Assembly: GCA_027364825.1 (NCBI GenBank)
Contig: DAHXOM010000392.1
Span: forward strand, 1-10,627
Origin: a bacterium
GTDB lineage: Bacteria > JAMCPX01
Direction of reading: 5' to 3'
DNA length: 10,627 bases
Shown: one piece after another, positions 1 through 7,351 of the stretch
Layout of the letters: each line of letters opens with the position of its first letter
How positions within the stretch are numbered: position 1 is the first letter of the stretch
Position numbers and translations under genes: made by a program
The notes under the pieces: generated by a model
Told to the model about the DNA's origin: nothing
Database searches by the model: none
The model's input: only the letters and a program-made list of their open reading frames with translations

Positions 1-562
1 GTACAAACCTTTGTTTCTTCATAGTATCTATAAGCTGTTTGATTCTTCCCAATCTTTCTTTGATCCTTCGTTTGTCCATCTCCAGCTTGGTTTCTCCGGG
101 TCCCCGTGTTCCTACGCCGCCTCCTGTCTGTGACATAACGATGCCCTTACCGGTCAGTCTCGGAAGCATGTACCTGAGCAATGCCTCCTCCACCTCTAAT
201 TTGCCCTCCCTTGAACTGGCATGCCTTGCAAATATATCAATAATTAACCTAGCCCTGTCTATCAGTCTTCGATCTATCGTTGATTCTATATTCCTTTGCT
301 GCTGGGGGCTTAATTCCCTGTTTATAACAATGACATCTGCATTACATGTTTCCGCGGCCTCGCTAAGCTTGGTTATCTGGCCGCTTCCGAGCAGCGTTGA
401 ACTGTTCGGTGTTCTGATCTTCTGTATCAGCGTTTCAACTACAGCGCCCCCGTCGGCATGGATAAGCGAGGTAAGTTCAGCCGTGTACCTTGCAGTATCA
501 CTGGCCGGCTCTCTCTCCATAAGAACATGGACCGCAAGTACTCTGTCCTGTCTGATTGTCAA
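1..562 (-). CDS. hflX: HflX ribosome-associated GTPase, N-terminal part (gene runs off the left edge)
   Basis: HflX is a translation-factor-class GTPase that binds the 50S subunit and splits stalled or heat-damaged 70S ribosomes. Only the first 187 codons are visible. They cover the HflX N-terminal domain (about residues 8-115, with LSPQQQRNIE near 85-94 and DRARLIIDIFARHA near 102-115), then the helical linker. The linker carries the family signature GGGVGTRGPGETKLE at about 147-161. The G1-G4 GTP-binding motifs would lie beyond position 1. I chose the TTG at 560-562: it overlaps the hfq stop as TTGA and has GGAG six bases upstream (569-572). A GTG four codons earlier (572-574) is possible but lacks comparable placement. 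The hfq-hflX pairing is also found in Escherichia coli (miaA-hfq-hflX); here dnaE stands where miaA would be. Identity is secure; the start is probable. Confidence 0.95.
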   Translation of the reverse strand, partial: MTIRQDRVLAVHVLMEREPASDTARYTAELTSLIHADGGAVVETLIQKIRTPNSSTLLGSGQITKLSEAAETCNADVIVINRELSPQQQRNIESTIDRRLIDRARLIIDIFARHASSREGKLEVEEALLRYMLPRLTGKGIVMSQTGGGVGTRGPGETKLEMDKRRIKERLGRIKQLIDTMKKQRFV

Positions 563-837
563 ACAACACTCCACTTTATAAGGATAATGCCGTGTTTATA
601 GATGAGTTGCCTCTCTCCATTCTCAAGAATAATGGAATAGCTGTCGAATCCGGATATGACACCCTGGACAACATTTCCGGACAGCAATTCTATGGAAACC
701 GGTGTCTTGTCCCTCCTGAGCTGGTTGAGGAGCTGATCCTGAATATTTATTGCCTGATTTTTATGCGGATTATTTTCTGCCGGCGGTCTCGTGTTTTCGT
801 TAACCCTGTTCTTTTGAAACTCTCCTATTTTAGTCAT
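559..837 (-). CDS. hfq: RNA chaperone Hfq, divergent, with N-terminal extension
   Basis: Hfq is a hexameric Sm-like protein that pairs small RNAs with mRNAs. The 92-residue product has a polar extension of about 28 residues (Asn/Lys/Pro rich), then the Sm core: NIQDQLLNQLRR (31-42), PVSIELLSGNVVQG (46-59), GFDSYSIILENG (63-74) and the Sm2-type YKHGI (80-84). It ends at residue 92 with no disordered tail. Proximal-face residues are kept (Q33, D34, F64, D65, K81, H82; Y67 replaces Phe42 of E. coli), as is the rim RR pair (41-42). The position of E. coli Tyr25 is Glu50 and that of Ile30 is Asn55; YKHA is YKHG. The ATG at 835-837 is preferred because GGAGG (842-846) lies just upstream and it starts 10 bases after the dnaE stop. 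An in-frame ATG at 876 would overlap dnaE. The last codons overlap the hflX start. Confidence 0.93.
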   Translation of the reverse strand: MTKIGEFQKNRVNENTRPPAENNPHKNQAINIQDQLLNQLRRDKTPVSIELLSGNVVQGVISGFDSYSIILENGERQLIYKHGIILIKWSVV

Positions 838-840
838 AAA

Positions 841-846
841 CCCTCC
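841..846 (-). promoter_or_regulatory. Ribosome binding site that fixes the hfq start
   Basis: GGAGGG on the minus strand lies between the dnaE stop (848-850) and the ATG at 837, three to four bases from the start codon. It supports the 92-residue Hfq over the 13-codon longer frame that begins inside dnaE. Confidence 0.7.
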
Positions 847-847
847 A

Positions 848-3800
848 TTATTGCTTATGCGAATATATCTTTGCATCCGGAATTATAGTTTTAATCTCCT
901 CGAAAAACCTTCCATCGGGCCTGATCTTGAGATAATCGGGCAGTTCAATGATGTATTCTTTTTTGCCTTCTTTCAAATAATCAAGAAACACTCGCGTCTC
1001 GCCCTTGTTCCTGGCAATACAGTCCTTGATCATGGTCATACTGTCTCCGGACATGGTACCGAAGTTGGCCTCTATGTGGATCTCGTCTATCAGGTTGGAG
1101 ATCGCCTGATCCATGGAAAAAATATTTTCCGCGATAATCTTTACAATGCTGCTTTCCTCGCTCTCGCTCTCGTTATCCTGCTCTTCCACCTTTACGCTGC
1201 CTTTGACTAAGACCGGTCTGTTGCTTTTAATAACGTCTATGACCCTGCTGTAAATACCCTGGAATATGACCACCTCGATACTGTTGTCGTCGTCCGAAAG
1301 AACCACGAAGGCCATTTTCTCGCCTTTCTTCGTTTTGTTCTCCTTCACCGCAGTCAGCATTCCGGCAACGACAACGGACTCTCCGTCCTTTTCTATAAGC
1401 TCGCCGATGCCTGCAGTGGTGAGCAGCTTCATCTCCTTTTCGTAGTTACGGAGCGGTGTACCGGAAACATAAACATCGAGGAGTTCCTTTTCATAGGCTA
1501 GCTTGTCCAGGTCACCCCATTCCTCCGCGGTATCCCCGCTGTCAGCGGAGGACAGGGAATCCATTTTGAACAACTGGTTCTGGTTCGCCGAATTGCTTGT
1601 TTTTGCAGCCTGTGCATAGGTCTTTTCCAGGCTGTTGAACATACCGGCCCTCGTATGCCCGCTGAAATCAAAGGCACCGGCTTTTATGAGGCTTTCCACG
1701 ACCTTCCGGTTGACCTTTGCCTGATCCACCCTGACAAGAAAGTCCCACAGGGATTCAAATGCGCGGTTGCTTCTCGCACCGATAATGGCATCTATCGCGG
1801 ACTCGCCGATATTTTTTATGGCAAGAAACCCGAAACGAATGCCGCCGTTCTCTATCGAGAAGTCCTTGTGCGATTTATTGATATCGGGCACGAGGATGCT
1901 GATGCCGATCCCCTTGCAGTAGTTTATGTAATGGGGCAATTTGACCGCCTTCTGGCTCTGCTTTGTGGCCACATTCGAAAGCGTGGCAGTCATAAACTCT
2001 ATCGTATAGTACGTCTTGAGATAGGACGTCCACATCGCGGCAAGTGCGTACGCCGTGCTGTGGGACTTGTTGAAGGCGTACTCCGCAAAGCTGCGCAGCT
2101 GTGAGAAAAGCTCCTCTGCGTCGGCCTTTTTCATGCCCTTGTTTACAGCGCCGGCGACGAACTTCTTCTGCAGGACCGGGAGGTTTTCCTCCTCCTTCTT
2201 TGCAATGACCTTTCTGACGTAGTCCGCCTCAACGAGGCTGAAGCCCGCGATCTCGCTGGCTATCTTCATGACCTGCTCCTGATACAGTATGACGCCGTAG
2301 GTCTCTTTCAATATATCGTTCAGCGCCGAGAATTTATGCGTGGCAATGCCTTTTTCCTTGTTCCTGACGAAGTCGTCTATCCATGACATGGGACCCGGCC
2401 TGTATATCGCATTGGTCGCAATGATGTCCTCGAAACGCGACGGCTTGATTTTTTTCAAGGTGTTCTGCATGCCCGAGCTCTCAAACTGGAAAATGCCCGC
2501 GCTGTCACCCCGCTGCATGGCCTCGTAGAGCTTCGGATCTTCAAGGTCTATGGTCGTCAGGTCGATATCCTCGTTACGATACTTTTTTACAAGGGTCTTT
2601 GTCTCGTCTATGACCGTGAGCGTCGCAAGAGCAAGGAGATCGAACTTTATTAGCCCTATTTTTTCGACATACTTCCACTCATAGCCCGTAACGATATTCC
2701 CGCTTTTGTCCCGGTACAGGGGCACATAGTCGTCCAGCGGTTTGTCCGATATGACAATACCGCTCGCATGGAGCGATTTGTCCCTGAGGAGGCCTTCGAG
2801 CTTCAATGCCGTTTCCAGCATGTCTTTTATCTTCGGGTCGTTCCTGCTCATCTCTTCAAGCTGCGGCAGAAGTTTTATTGCGTCCTCGAGGGGCAGCTTC
2901 GGGGGGATCAGTTTCGTTATGCCGTCAACAGTGCTGTACGGGATGTCCAGCACCCTTCCGACATCTTTTACCACGACCCTTGACTGGAGAGGATGGAACG
3001 AGGTAATCCTCGCGACCTTCTGTGCTCCGTATTTCTCTTTTAAGTACTCTATGACGTGGTCTATCTTTTCAGCGCAGAAGTCCATATCGATATCGGGCAT
3101 ACTGATACGGTCCTTGTTGAGAAACCTCTCGAAGTAAAGGCCGTACTTGATCGGATCTATGCCGATGATACCGATTGCGTATGCAACAAGGCTTCCTGCA
3201 GCAGAGCCCCGGCCGGGCCCTCTGGGTATATCGTGCGTCCGTGCATAGTTGATGATGTCCCTGACAATAAGAAAGTAGCTCGAGAACCTGGTCTGCTTTA
3301 TCGTCTCAAGCTCCAGCTCCAGTCTGTCCCTGTATTCCTGCCCCCGTGCATTTATGTACGGGTACTTTGCCATCAGCTCATTCAGACCTTCCAACGCAAA
3401 TGACGTCAGGATCGTGTCGTAGTCTTTACTGCCTTCGAACGTTATATCCGGAAAATGGAATTTGCCCAGCTCTATGTCGAGATTGCACCGGTTGGCTATC
3501 TCCCATGTCGATTCAAGCGCTTCGGGATGGGACGCAAATGCCTTTGCCATCTCCTCCTGTGTCTTGAGATAAAGCTCCTGGGTTGAAAACCTCATTCTGT
3601 CCGTATCGGTCAGCTTTTTCTTCGTCTGTATGCACAGGAGAACATCGTGCGCCCTGGCATCCGATTTATCGAGGTAATGGACATCGTTTGTTGCGACGAG
3701 AGGTATATGAAAATTCCTCGACATATCGTACATAAGGTTATTGACCGTGAATTGTTCCTGTATCCCGTTTGACTGGACCTCGAGAAAAAAGTCGTCTTTG

Positions 3801-4300
3801 AACAGTTCACGGTACTGCTCCGCTGCTTTGATCGCGTCCGCAGCATTGCCGGACAAAAGCTTTGACGAAATTTCACCGTGCAGACATGCCGACAGAGCGA
3901 TCAAGCCGTCATGATACTGTGCAAGGAGTGCCTTGTCTATGCGCGGCTTACCGTAAAACCCGTCCGTATGGGCTATACTGGTCAGCTTGAGCAGGTTTTT
4001 GTATCCTGTCTGGTCCTTCGCGAGCAGTACAAGGTGGTATAAGTCCGAGTTCGGCTTTTTTTCCCTGATGCTGTCATTGGTGATATAAGTCTCCACGCCG
4101 ATTATGGGTTTTATCCCTTTGTCCCGCATCTTCGAATAAAAATCCACCGCCCCGAATAAGTTTCCGTGGTCCGTCATTGCAGCGGATGTCATACCGTACG
4201 ACTTCAGCTTTTCCGCGAGCTTCTTGATGTGGACTGCCCCGTCAAGAAGACTGTACTGGGTGTGGAGATGGAGATGTGTGAAATTGTAAGAGCCCGTCAT
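848..4300 (-). CDS. dnaE: DNA polymerase III subunit alpha (DnaE type)
   Basis: This is the catalytic subunit of the replicative polymerase; 1150 residues is normal for DnaE. In order: the PHP domain (about 5-270), with HLHLH at 9-13, TDH at 43-45, GVE at 68-70, ACLHGE at 138-143 and NDVH at 205-208; the palm/catalytic region, with GPGRGSAAGSL at 361-371, PDIDMDF at 402-408 (catalytic aspartates) and the third aspartate at D554 in IKFDLLAL; and finger motifs including YRPGPM at 633-638 and YQEQVMKIA at 673-681. After these come a helix-hairpin-helix region near 825-880, a likely beta-clamp-binding peptide QNQLF (907-911), and an OB fold (about 975-1060) interrupted by an acidic Glu/Ser stretch (1039-1050). 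The ATG lies one base after the guaA stop, with GGGAG at 4305-4309, so translation is probably coupled. One segment (434-440, SFHPLQS) departs from the usual TFGT-type sequence. No separate exonuclease domain is fused. Confidence 0.97.
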   Translation of the reverse strand: MTGSYNFTHLHLHTQYSLLDGAVHIKKLAEKLKSYGMTSAAMTDHGNLFGAVDFYSKMRDKGIKPIIGVETYITNDSIREKKPNSDLYHLVLLAKDQTGYKNLLKLTSIAHTDGFYGKPRIDKALLAQYHDGLIALSACLHGEISSKLLSGNAADAIKAAEQYRELFKDDFFLEVQSNGIQEQFTVNNLMYDMSRNFHIPLVATNDVHYLDKSDARAHDVLLCIQTKKKLTDTDRMRFSTQELYLKTQEEMAKAFASHPEALESTWEIANRCNLDIELGKFHFPDITFEGSKDYDTILTSFALEGLNELMAKYPYINARGQEYRDRLELELETIKQTRFSSYFLIVRDIINYARTHDIPRGPGRGSAAGSLVAYAIGIIGIDPIKYGLYFERFLNKDRISMPDIDMDFCAEKIDHVIEYLKEKYGAQKVARITSFHPLQSRVVVKDVGRVLDIPYSTVDGITKLIPPKLPLEDAIKLLPQLEEMSRNDPKIKDMLETALKLEGLLRDKSLHASGIVISDKPLDDYVPLYRDKSGNIVTGYEWKYVEKIGLIKFDLLALATLTVIDETKTLVKKYRNEDIDLTTIDLEDPKLYEAMQRGDSAGIFQFESSGMQNTLKKIKPSRFEDIIATNAIYRPGPMSWIDDFVRNKEKGIATHKFSALNDILKETYGVILYQEQVMKIASEIAGFSLVEADYVRKVIAKKEEENLPVLQKKFVAGAVNKGMKKADAEELFSQLRSFAEYAFNKSHSTAYALAAMWTSYLKTYYTIEFMTATLSNVATKQSQKAVKLPHYINYCKGIGISILVPDINKSHKDFSIENGGIRFGFLAIKNIGESAIDAIIGARSNRAFESLWDFLVRVDQAKVNRKVVESLIKAGAFDFSGHTRAGMFNSLEKTYAQAAKTSNSANQNQLFKMDSLSSADSGDTAEEWGDLDKLAYEKELLDVYVSGTPLRNYEKEMKLLTTAGIGELIEKDGESVVVAGMLTAVKENKTKKGEKMAFVVLSDDDNSIEVVIFQGIYSRVIDVIKSNRPVLVKGSVKVEEQDNESESEESSIVKIIAENIFSMDQAISNLIDEIHIEANFGTMSGDSMTMIKDCIARNKGETRVFLDYLKEGKKEYIIELPDYLKIRPDGRFFEEIKTIIPDAKIYSHKQ
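1568..1582 (-). other. Predicted beta-clamp-binding peptide in DnaE (QNQLF)
   Basis: Residues 907-911 of DnaE read Q-N-Q-L-F, inside a low-complexity Ser/Asn/Gln linker before the OB fold. This matches the QxxLF form of the sliding-clamp-binding motif and falls where E. coli alpha carries its internal clamp site (around residues 920-924). The assignment is by motif and position only. Confidence 0.6.
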
Positions 4301-4301
4301 A

Positions 4302-5834
4302 TCACTCCCATTCTATCGTGCTCGGGGGCTTTGAACTGATGTCATATACCACCCGGTTGACGCCTACAACCTCACTTATAATCCTTGAAGAAAGTTTGTC
4401 CAAAAGTTCGTAGGGCAGTCTGGACCAGTCTGCTGTCATGGCATCACTGCTGTTCACCGCCCGTATTGCTACTACGTTTTCATAGGTCCGTTCGTCTCCC
4501 ATGATGCCGACAGTCTTTACCGGCAACAGCACCGCAAAGTACTGCCAGAGCGTTGCAGAGAAAGACGATTTTTCTATCTCGGTTCTGACGATCCTGTCCG
4601 CTTTCCTCAGGATATCGATGTGCTGTTTGTTTATCTCTCCCAGTATCCTTATGCTCAGGCCGGGCCCCGGGAAAGGCTGCCGGGACAGTATATGACCGGG
4701 AATGCCCAGTATTCCCCCAATACTTCTTACCTCATCTTTAAAGAGCAGCCGCAACGGTTCGAGGACCTTGAGCCTCATCCTTGAGGGCAATCCTCCTACA
4801 TTGTGGTGGCTCTTAATTGTCTGCGAAGGGCCGATATGCGAGGTACTTTCAATAACGTCCGGATAAAGCGTCCCCTGCAGGAGCCATTTGAAGGCTTTTC
4901 CCGATGCGTACTTTTCAAACACGTCTATGAATGTTTTCCCTATAATTTTTCTTTTCTTTTCCGGATCCGTAACATGCTTAAGCCTGTTGAGGAAAACTCC
5001 CGATGCGTCTACATATCTCACATTTAATTGCATGGACTTAAACACGGCCATTACCTCTTCGGATTCGTTCTCCCGCAGTAATCCGTTGTTTATAAATAAG
5101 AGTTTCAGTCTGTTGCCGATGGCGCGCTGGGTTATGACCGATGCAACCGTAGAGTCCACACCGCCGCTGATGGCACCGATCACCAGGTCTTCGCCCACCG
5201 TGCTCTTTATATCGTTTATCGCAGTATCTATAAATTCCCCGAGGTTCCATTTCTGGGTTACGTTACAGCGTTGTATAAAATTACCGAGTATGCGCATGCC
5301 TTCCACGGTATGTGAGACCTCTGGATGGAACTGCAGGCCGAATATCGGCCTTGTTGTATGCTGAAAAGCCGCAACAGGAGAATTGGCGGATGATGCTATA
5401 ATCTCGAATTCAGCCGGTATTCTTTCAATGCGATCGGAATGACTCATCCAGACAGTATGCCTTGCATCCCCGCACATATCCCGGAACAAAGGTGATTTGC
5501 ATGAGATTTCAACCTCAGCTCTGCCGTATTCTCTTTGTTTCGACCGCTGGACAACGCCGCCCATGGTATTGGTAATATACTGCATGCCGTAACAAATGCC
5601 GAGTACCGGGATACCGAGTGAGAATATCCCGTTATCCGGCTTTGGTGCGCCCTTTTGATACACGCTGTACGGACTGCCCGATAGTATTATCCCCTTTGCG
5701 TTGAACTCTTTTATCTTTTCAGCAGGCGTAGAGAACGGAATAATCTGGGAATAAACGCCAAGCTCCCGTATCCTTCTCGATATAAGCTGTGTGTACTGAG
5801 AACCAAAGTCCAGAATTACGATAGATTCAAACAT
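4302..5834 (-). CDS. guaA: GMP synthase (glutamine-hydrolysing)
   Basis: It converts XMP, ATP and glutamine to GMP, the last step of de novo guanine nucleotide synthesis, in the cytoplasm. The 510-residue product has a class I glutamine amidotransferase domain (about 3-190): nucleophile C81 in GICYGMQ, with H170 and E172 in FHPEVSH. The ATP pyrophosphatase domain follows, with SGGVDS at 223-228 and the loop TIKSHHNVGG. It ends with the dimerisation domain, closing in KPPSTIEWE. The length is slightly under the E. coli enzyme (525). The ATG at 5832-5834 gives the family N-terminus MFESIVILDFGSQYTQ; an upstream in-frame ATG at 5903 would add 23 unrelated residues overlapping guaB. The gap to guaB is only 13 AT-rich bases, with no good Shine-Dalgarno close by (a GGAG lies about 19 bases upstream inside guaB). 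Residue 249 is Asn (FINNGLLR) where most family members have Asp (FVDNGLLR). Confidence 0.96.
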   Translation of the reverse strand: MFESIVILDFGSQYTQLISRRIRELGVYSQIIPFSTPAEKIKEFNAKGIILSGSPYSVYQKGAPKPDNGIFSLGIPVLGICYGMQYITNTMGGVVQRSKQREYGRAEVEISCKSPLFRDMCGDARHTVWMSHSDRIERIPAEFEIIASSANSPVAAFQHTTRPIFGLQFHPEVSHTVEGMRILGNFIQRCNVTQKWNLGEFIDTAINDIKSTVGEDLVIGAISGGVDSTVASVITQRAIGNRLKLLFINNGLLRENESEEVMAVFKSMQLNVRYVDASGVFLNRLKHVTDPEKKRKIIGKTFIDVFEKYASGKAFKWLLQGTLYPDVIESTSHIGPSQTIKSHHNVGGLPSRMRLKVLEPLRLLFKDEVRSIGGILGIPGHILSRQPFPGPGLSIRILGEINKQHIDILRKADRIVRTEIEKSSFSATLWQYFAVLLPVKTVGIMGDERTYENVVAIRAVNSSDAMTADWSRLPYELLDKLSSRIISEVVGVNRVVYDISSKPPSTIEWE

Positions 5835-5847
5835 AATTTGTTTTTGC

Positions 5848-7329
5848 TCAAAACTCCAGTCTGTAGTTGGGGGCCTCTTTTGATATAGAAACATCGTGCA
5901 CATGACTTTCTCTCAGCCCTGCGGAGGTGATTTTTACAAACCTTGCTTTTTGCTTTAATTCGGCTATGTCTTTGGCACCGACATATCCCATACCCGCCTT
6001 CAATCCGCCCAGCAATTGATAGATAACGGATGACAATGACCCCTTGTACGGCACCCTTCCCTCGATACCTTCCGGTACAAACTTCGTTTCATCTTCGAGG
6101 TATTCCTGTGCATACCTGTCTTTGGATCCGGCTTTCATAGCTTCTATTGACCCCATGCCCCGGTAAACCTTGTACGTCCTCCCGCCAAGGAAAACAAATT
6201 CTCCCGGACTTTCATCCGTACCCGCAAACAGGTTTCCGATCATTACGGAATCAGCGCCCGATGCAAGGGCCTTTGTAATATCTCCCGAAAACTTGATGCC
6301 TCCGTCTGCAATAATGGGAACATCATATGCCCGGGCTGCCCGGTATGCATTCATGATGGCACTTATCTGAGGTACACCTATGCCAGCGACTATCCTCGTC
6401 GTGCATATGGAGCCCGGTCCGACTCCGATTTTGACCGCATCTACCCCTGCTTCTATCAGTGCCCTGGTTCCCTCTTCAGTCGCAACGTTGCCCGCTACAA
6501 TATCAACATCCGGATACGTCTTCCTCAGTTCTTTGACAAAACCGATAACACCCTTTGAATGCCCATGCGCCGTATCTACTACCAGACAATCAACCCCGCA
6601 TTTTACCAGCGCTGCAGCCCGCTCTTCCCGGTCGTTTGATATACCCATACCTGCTCCGACCAGTAACCTGCCGAGTTTGTCCTTGGTAGCAAGAGGAAAC
6701 TTTATTGTTTTTTCAATATCCTTGACCGTGATCAACCCCTTGAGCTCACCATGATTGTTTACAACGAGGAGTTTCTCTATCCTGTGTTTATGTAAAAGCT
6801 TTTTTGCCTGCTCCAGGGTTACATCTTCGTTGGCCGTAACAAGCCTGCCTTTTGTCATAACCTCGCTTATCGGCTTATCAAGATTATCTTCAAACCTCAT
6901 GTCCCTGTTTGTCAATATACCGACGAGTTTGCCCTTTCTGACAATGGGCAGGCCGGATATATTGTGCTTACGCATAAAGGCTACACCCTCCTTGAGTTTG
7001 CTGTCGGGCGACATCGTTACAGGATCTGTAATGATATAACTTTCATATTTTTTTACCTTCGATACCTCTTCAGCCTGCTTTTTGACGGTCATATTCTTGT
7101 GGATAATACCTATACCTCCCTGCAGAGCCATGGTTATGGCTGTTGCCGACTCGGTAACAGTATCCATTGCCGCACTTACGAGCGGTATGCGCAGCAGGAT
7201 ATGCCTTGAAAAACGCGTTTGCATAACAACGTCCCTCGGCAGAATCTTCGATTCAGCAGGAAGGAGTAAAAGGTCATCAAAGGTATAGCCCTCTGTTATA
7301 GTGGGCGTTCCATTTTCGCGTATCGACAT
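5848..7329 (-). CDS. guaB: IMP dehydrogenase
   Basis: It oxidises IMP to XMP with NAD+, the committed step to guanine nucleotides, feeding guaA immediately downstream. The 493-residue product has the standard IMPDH plan. A TIM barrel starts at FDDLLLLP (17-24) and is interrupted by two CBS modules (about 96-208, including ISGLPIV and RIEKLLVV). The barrel resumes with DTAHGHSKG (252-260), AGNVAT (279-284) and the catalytic loop GVGPGSICTTR with C309. ADGGI follows at 341-345, then the flap YRGMGSIEAM (389-398) and the R405/Y406 pair. It ends with the monovalent-cation-binding region. The ATG at 7327-7329 is preferred: it gives a family-like N-terminus, has AGGA eight bases upstream, and lies 22 bases after the lysM stop. 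The longer frame to 7383 would overlap that gene by about 30 bases. Confidence 0.97.
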   Translation of the reverse strand: MSIRENGTPTITEGYTFDDLLLLPAESKILPRDVVMQTRFSRHILLRIPLVSAAMDTVTESATAITMALQGGIGIIHKNMTVKKQAEEVSKVKKYESYIITDPVTMSPDSKLKEGVAFMRKHNISGLPIVRKGKLVGILTNRDMRFEDNLDKPISEVMTKGRLVTANEDVTLEQAKKLLHKHRIEKLLVVNNHGELKGLITVKDIEKTIKFPLATKDKLGRLLVGAGMGISNDREERAAALVKCGVDCLVVDTAHGHSKGVIGFVKELRKTYPDVDIVAGNVATEEGTRALIEAGVDAVKIGVGPGSICTTRIVAGIGVPQISAIMNAYRAARAYDVPIIADGGIKFSGDITKALASGADSVMIGNLFAGTDESPGEFVFLGGRTYKVYRGMGSIEAMKAGSKDRYAQEYLEDETKFVPEGIEGRVPYKGSLSSVIYQLLGGLKAGMGYVGAKDIAELKQKARFVKITSAGLRESHVHDVSISKEAPNYRLEF

Positions 7330-7351
7330 TATATGTTTCCTTTCTTTGAAA

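Noticed and set aside
39..581. Plus-strand open frame of 180 codons
   Set aside because: It is antisense to the hflX frame, whose translation gives clear family motifs; the plus product has no recognisable features.
838..876. Longer Hfq start at 876
   Set aside because: It would overlap the end of dnaE by 29 bases; the ATG at 837 has GGAGG immediately upstream.
1655..3567. Multiple plus-strand open frames opposite dnaE
   Set aside because: They are shadows of a long, well-conserved minus-strand coding frame.
5835..5903. Longer GuaA start at 5903
   Set aside because: It adds 23 residues with no family similarity, overlapping guaB; the N-terminus MFESIVILDFGSQ is the expected one.
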